NCBI GenBank assembly: GCA_947564465.1
Contig: CANOCV010000007.1
Coordinates: 16,723-80,722 of the forward strand
Direction of reading: 5' to 3'
DNA from: an uncultured Roseburia sp.
GTDB lineage: Bacteria; Bacillota; Clostridia; Lachnospirales; Lachnospiraceae
Length of the DNA stretch: 64,000 nt
Of the stretch, positions 60,586-64,000 are shown piece after piece (the first letter of the stretch is position 1; every line of letters begins with the position of its first letter). Position numbers and translations under genes: made by a program. A model generated the notes under the pieces. That model searched no databases and was not told the origin of the DNA. It saw nothing but the letters and a program-made list of their open reading frames with translations.

Positions 60586-63500
60586 TTAAGGTTTTTCCCC
60601 ATATGGCGTTTTCGGTTCTGCCACCATCGACAACGGTTCCTGTCTGTCAAAATCATAAGTAATCACCTTCTGTTCCTGTCCGGTAAAAGATGCCGGACCG
60701 CCAATACCAAAGTATTTCTCAAAAAATATCTTTAACTTATCAATAACTCCCTGTTTCTTTTTTGCTCTCCCATCACCGCCAAATCTCGAAATCGGCGGCA
60801 TGAGCTTGTCAATGTCTGTTCCAGAGGTTTTTATCTCCCCATCCCGAAACGCATTCTCCATAAATTTGCGGGTATCTTCCGGTTTCAGTTTTTCCTCTGC
60901 TATAATTTCATCAAGGTCATGCGCCCTCTGCTCCACCACATAGCTATGCCATTCATTCATAACATCATCCACGTCATTGATTCCTGCAATAAAATTTTCA
61001 ATGAGCTGTTTCTTACTGCGCAGTTCCGGGCTGGCGTCAATCGCTTTATGAATCGTAATCAGCACTTCCTTATCCTCGCAGTGGGTATCATGGTATTTTT
61101 TTACAAGCATGAGAATATAATCAATGTTAATCTCTATCTGCCGGATCAATTCAATCTCAAATACGACATCGTCTGTGATGTCCGTACTTTCCTGCCGTTT
61201 CCGTTTCCATTCATCCCGTAAGTCCTGATAACGTCCAAGGTAATCCTGCAAATCACGCTCGGAAATTATCTCATTCCCCTTGAAATCATCAAAGGACAAC
61301 AACAGGTTCCGCATACGGAGAATCGCGCCAAACAGGGCAATGAAGTCTTTCTGGTTTTGCTCTCCAACAATCTGCGGTTCTGATAACGGAAACTTATGAT
61401 TCAACTCTTCCATCAAATCCACATAACCCGGCATTTGTTTCCCATCCACAGACTCATACCCGTAATAGTAATCCTTGAAGCTCTGCAGAAGAACAATTCC
61501 CCCGGCATTCTTATCTCCGAACAGAGAAATCGCACTGTCCACACGTTTTTGCAGATTACGGAAACATACAATATTACCAAATGTCTTGATAGAATTGAGG
61601 ATGCGGTTTGTTCGGGAAAATGCCTGTATCAGTCCGTGCATCTTCAGATTCTTGTCCACCCACAAGGTATTCATAGTAGTGGCATCAAAACCTGTAAGAA
61701 ACATATTGACGACAATCAGAATATCCAGTTCTTTATTTTTCATTCGAAGAGATACATCTTTATAATAATTCTGAAATTTATCGTTGGAAGTATCGTAGTT
61801 CGTATGGAACATTTCATTATAATCCTTGATGGCTTCTTCCAGAAATTCTCTGGACGGCTGGTCAAGCGCAGAAGTGTCCTCTGAATTTTCTTCATCCAGA
61901 ATACCATCCGCTTCTTCCTCATTTGCTCCATAACTGAAAATCGTTGCGACACGCAGCTTCTTTGTTGGCTCTGCCACCATCTGCTTGTTAAATTCCTGAT
62001 AATACAGTTTTGCCATCGGTACGCTGGATACCGCAAAGATAGAATTAAACCCGCTGATACGCTGCTTCCGCTTGATTTCCTCCACCTCTTCGTCACGCCT
62101 AGCCGTTGCCACCTCTTCAATATTGGTCAGCGTATTATAGATGTATGTTTTATCCCCCCGGTAGGTCTTCTGATCAAAATGCTCCAGTATGTACTGCGTC
62201 ACAATGCGGATGCGCTCAGGAGCCATCATAACCTTCTCCCGGTTAATGTCCCATACCATCTCGTCTGTGATTTCTTCATCCGTGTCCATCGTCTTAATAT
62301 AATCTACCCGGAACGGAAGGACATTTTTATCATTGATTGCATCCACAATCGTGTAACTATGCAACTGATCGCCAAAGGTCTGCCCTGTCGTAAAAAACTC
62401 CGGATTCTTCGCTCTGCCGGAATTTACGGAAAAAATTGGAGTTCCTGTAAATCCGAACAGGTGATATTTCTTGAAATTCTTTACAATGGCTGTGTGCATA
62501 TCTCCAAACTGGCTGCGATGGCACTCGTCAAAAATAATGACGATGTGTTTTGCATATACTTCATGCCCCGGATTCTTCTTAATAAAAGTTGCCAGCTTCT
62601 GAATGGTAGTAATAATGATATGCGCGTCTGGACTTTCCAACTGGCGTTTCAGTATGGCAGTAGAGGTATTACTGTTGGCTGCTCCCTTTTCAAAACGGTC
62701 ATATTCCTTCATGGTCTGGTAGTCCAGATCCTTACGGTCAACCACAAACAGCACCTTATCGATATATGGCAGTTTCGAAGCAAGCCTTGCAGTTTTAAAC
62801 GAAGTGAGCGTCTTGCCGGAACCAGTCGTATGCCAGATATATCCACCGCCTTCCACACTTCCATATTTCTTATAATTATTTGCTATCTCAATACGGTTCA
62901 AAATACGTTCCGTTGCCGTAATCTGATACGGCCGCATAACCATCAGCATATTCTCTGAGGTAAAAATACAGTATTTTGTGAGGATATTCAGAATCGTGTG
63001 CTTTGCAAAAAAGGTCTTCGTAAAATCAATCAGATCAGGGATCACACGGTTGTTGGCGTCCGCCCAGAAGCAGGTAAATTCAAAGCTGTTGCTTGTCTTC
63101 GTCTTGCTTGCTCCTCTTTTCTCATTCTCCTTTTCCGCATTCCATCTGGTACTGTTAGAATAGTATTTTGTATTCGTACCATTGGAAATGACAAAGATCT
63201 GAATATACTCATATAAGCCGCATCCTGCCCGGAAAGACTCTCTCTGATAACGGTCGATCTGATTAAAAGCCTCACGAATGGCAACACCTCTTCGTTTCAA
63301 TTCAATATGCACCAGAGGCAGTCCATTGACCAAAATAGTCACATCATAGCGATTGTCGTGCTTTGCGCCGTCTTGTTTGCTGACCGCATACTGATTGATA
63401 ACCTGCAATCTGTTATTATGAATGTTTGTTTTATCAATTAGCGTAATATTCTTAGTTTCTCCGCTATCACGCTTTAATACTTTTACATGATCCTCTTGTA

Positions 63501-63804
63501 TGGTGTGCGTTTTTTCCACAATATGCTCATTGGGATTAGCAATGGTATTTTTGAAAAAATCCTCCCACTCCGTATCGGAGAACTGATACTTATTCAGTTC
63601 TTCTAATTTTTTACGGAGATTAGCAACCAGATCCTTCTCTGTGTGAACAGACAAATACTCATATCCCTGCTCGCACAGCAGACGGATAAATTCCTGTTCC
63701 AGTGCAGCTTCGCTCTGATAGCTGTCAGAGCGCTTCTTGGTTGGCTCATATTCTGTGACTACCGTATTTTCCGATGTCTCCGCTACAATATTAAAGTACG
63801 GCAC
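60586..63804 (-). CDS. hsdR: Type I restriction enzyme motor/nuclease subunit HsdR
   Basis: A GTG start at 63804 lies behind AAGGGGGCG. The 1072 residues have the family order. The N-terminal nuclease has PD-(D/E)xK residues Asp154, Glu168 and Lys170 (DVTILVNG, HIELK). The helicase follows with Walker A TTGSGKT near 335, box II DECH in IFDECHRSQFG, and motif VI-like IQAFSRTNRIL. A helical C-terminal domain meets the methylase. The gene is intact. It would cut foreign unmodified DNA with HsdM and HsdS; hsdS ends 12 bases upstream. Confidence 0.95.
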   Translation of the reverse strand: MPYFNIVAETSENTVVTEYEPTKKRSDSYQSEAALEQEFIRLLCEQGYEYLSVHTEKDLVANLRKKLEELNKYQFSDTEWEDFFKNTIANPNEHIVEKTHTIQEDHVKVLKRDSGETKNITLIDKTNIHNNRLQVINQYAVSKQDGAKHDNRYDVTILVNGLPLVHIELKRRGVAIREAFNQIDRYQRESFRAGCGLYEYIQIFVISNGTNTKYYSNSTRWNAEKENEKRGASKTKTSNSFEFTCFWADANNRVIPDLIDFTKTFFAKHTILNILTKYCIFTSENMLMVMRPYQITATERILNRIEIANNYKKYGSVEGGGYIWHTTGSGKTLTSFKTARLASKLPYIDKVLFVVDRKDLDYQTMKEYDRFEKGAANSNTSTAILKRQLESPDAHIIITTIQKLATFIKKNPGHEVYAKHIVIIFDECHRSQFGDMHTAIVKNFKKYHLFGFTGTPIFSVNSGRAKNPEFFTTGQTFGDQLHSYTIVDAINDKNVLPFRVDYIKTMDTDEEITDEMVWDINREKVMMAPERIRIVTQYILEHFDQKTYRGDKTYIYNTLTNIEEVATARRDEEVEEIKRKQRISGFNSIFAVSSVPMAKLYYQEFNKQMVAEPTKKLRVATIFSYGANEEEADGILDEENSEDTSALDQPSREFLEEAIKDYNEMFHTNYDTSNDKFQNYYKDVSLRMKNKELDILIVVNMFLTGFDATTMNTLWVDKNLKMHGLIQAFSRTNRILNSIKTFGNIVCFRNLQKRVDSAISLFGDKNAGGIVLLQSFKDYYYGYESVDGKQMPGYVDLMEELNHKFPLSEPQIVGEQNQKDFIALFGAILRMRNLLLSFDDFKGNEIISERDLQDYLGRYQDLRDEWKRKRQESTDITDDVVFEIELIRQIEINIDYILMLVKKYHDTHCEDKEVLITIHKAIDASPELRSKKQLIENFIAGINDVDDVMNEWHSYVVEQRAHDLDEIIAEEKLKPEDTRKFMENAFRDGEIKTSGTDIDKLMPPISRFGGDGRAKKKQGVIDKLKIFFEKYFGIGGPASFTGQEQKVITYDFDRQEPLSMVAEPKTPYGEKP

Positions 63805-63816
63805 AATCTCGCCCCC

Positions 63817-64000
63817 TTACTTTTGTATTTCTTTAAAAGATAACAACTTGTCCCTGTAGTATTCATATTGCTTCTGTCGTGCTTCGATTTCTGCCGGAAG
63901 ACCTGCGGTCAGATCATTGCAGAGAGTATGGAACTTACTCAGCATATCCACAATTTCCTGTTGCTTTTCTATACTCGGAAATGCAAGCTGATATTCTGCA
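63817..64000 (-). CDS. hsdS: HsdS specificity subunit, C-terminal end only
   Basis: The visible frame gives about 60 C-terminal residues, with PSIEKQQEIVDMLSKFHTLC and LPAEIEARQKQYEYYRDKLL, then FKEIQK. This is the conserved coiled-coil region after the second target recognition domain of type I specificity subunits. The rest and hsdM lie beyond the right edge. Its stop is 12 bases before the hsdR start. Confidence 0.88.
   Translation of the reverse strand, partial: AEYQLAFPSIEKQQEIVDMLSKFHTLCNDLTAGLPAEIEARQKQYEYYRDKLLSFKEIQK

Noticed and set aside
1..64000. CRISPR array, rRNA or tRNA genes, complete insertion sequence
   Set aside because: I saw no regularly spaced repeats, cloverleaf with a TTCGANTC arm, rRNA core sequence or intact transposase. 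A computed scan could still find a tRNA I missed.

Overview
The window looks like chromosomal DNA of a Gram-positive, anaerobic gut-type Clostridia, most probably a Lachnospiraceae. The grounds are the compact two-gene SufC/SufB (Sms-type) Fe-S system, the LTA-synthase-like sulfatase, X10/YhgE plus MMPL exporters, Ig-like and FnIII secreted proteins, AgrC/AgrA-type signalling, strong GGAGG ribosome sites, and coding mostly on the minus strand. No rRNA, tRNA or CRISPR array was recognised.

Positions 1-7.7 kb: an HD-GYP phosphodiesterase and a TetR regulator, then a tight run of MMPL exporter, X10-repeat partner, MntP-like membrane protein and a 2Fe-2S/ASKHA (RACo-like) protein that runs off the left edge. 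A perfect 28-bp palindrome between tetR and mmpL is the likely operator. Positions 7.9-13.2 kb: secreted DUF5722-type glycoside hydrolase with FnIII repeats, a MATE exporter, a small protein and a DUF308 protein. Positions 13.4-22.4 kb: Ig-like surface protein, diguanylate cyclase, sufC-sufB, LTA-synthase-like enzyme, signal peptidase I and a double solute-binding-domain diguanylate cyclase. Positions 22.5-28.8 kb: an alpha-galactoside locus (GH36 enzyme, msmEFG-like ABC importer, divergent AraC activator). Positions 28.9-37.3 kb: a lipoprotein, a SpoIID-like/peptidoglycan-binding/LysM protein, a flavoprotein, a PfkB kinase, a phosphoesterase, an unusual cytoplasmic ParB-like/PnrA fusion and a SnoaL-like protein.

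Positions 37.4-44.5 kb hold the most interesting locus. It encodes a secreted six-cysteine peptide of 62 mature residues and, directly upstream, a membrane-anchored protein with two thioredoxin domains. Downstream are a beta-propeller lipoprotein, two FtsX-type permeases and an ABC ATPase. A divergent AgrC/AgrA-like pair sits next to them. The peptide gene is enclosed by an inverted repeat. I infer a disulfide-stabilised secreted peptide (bacteriocin or signal) with dedicated folding, export/immunity and regulation; I do not recognise it as a described family.

Positions 44.5-64 kb are more AT-rich and accessory: an extracytoplasmic flavodoxin, an esterase-like lipoprotein, DUF3795, AraC, GNAT, a BceAB-like ABC exporter with its two-component system, an acetyltransferase/methyltransferase pair behind a consensus promoter, a GntR regulator, and a type I restriction locus (hsdR, end of hsdS). 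This part is rich in broken genes. Three genes carry single-base deletions, one has two in-frame stops, one serine recombinase has in-frame internal deletions, and there are other recombinase and sigma-factor scraps. It also holds a LexA-box promoter and one of two copies of a 57-bp hairpin repeat.
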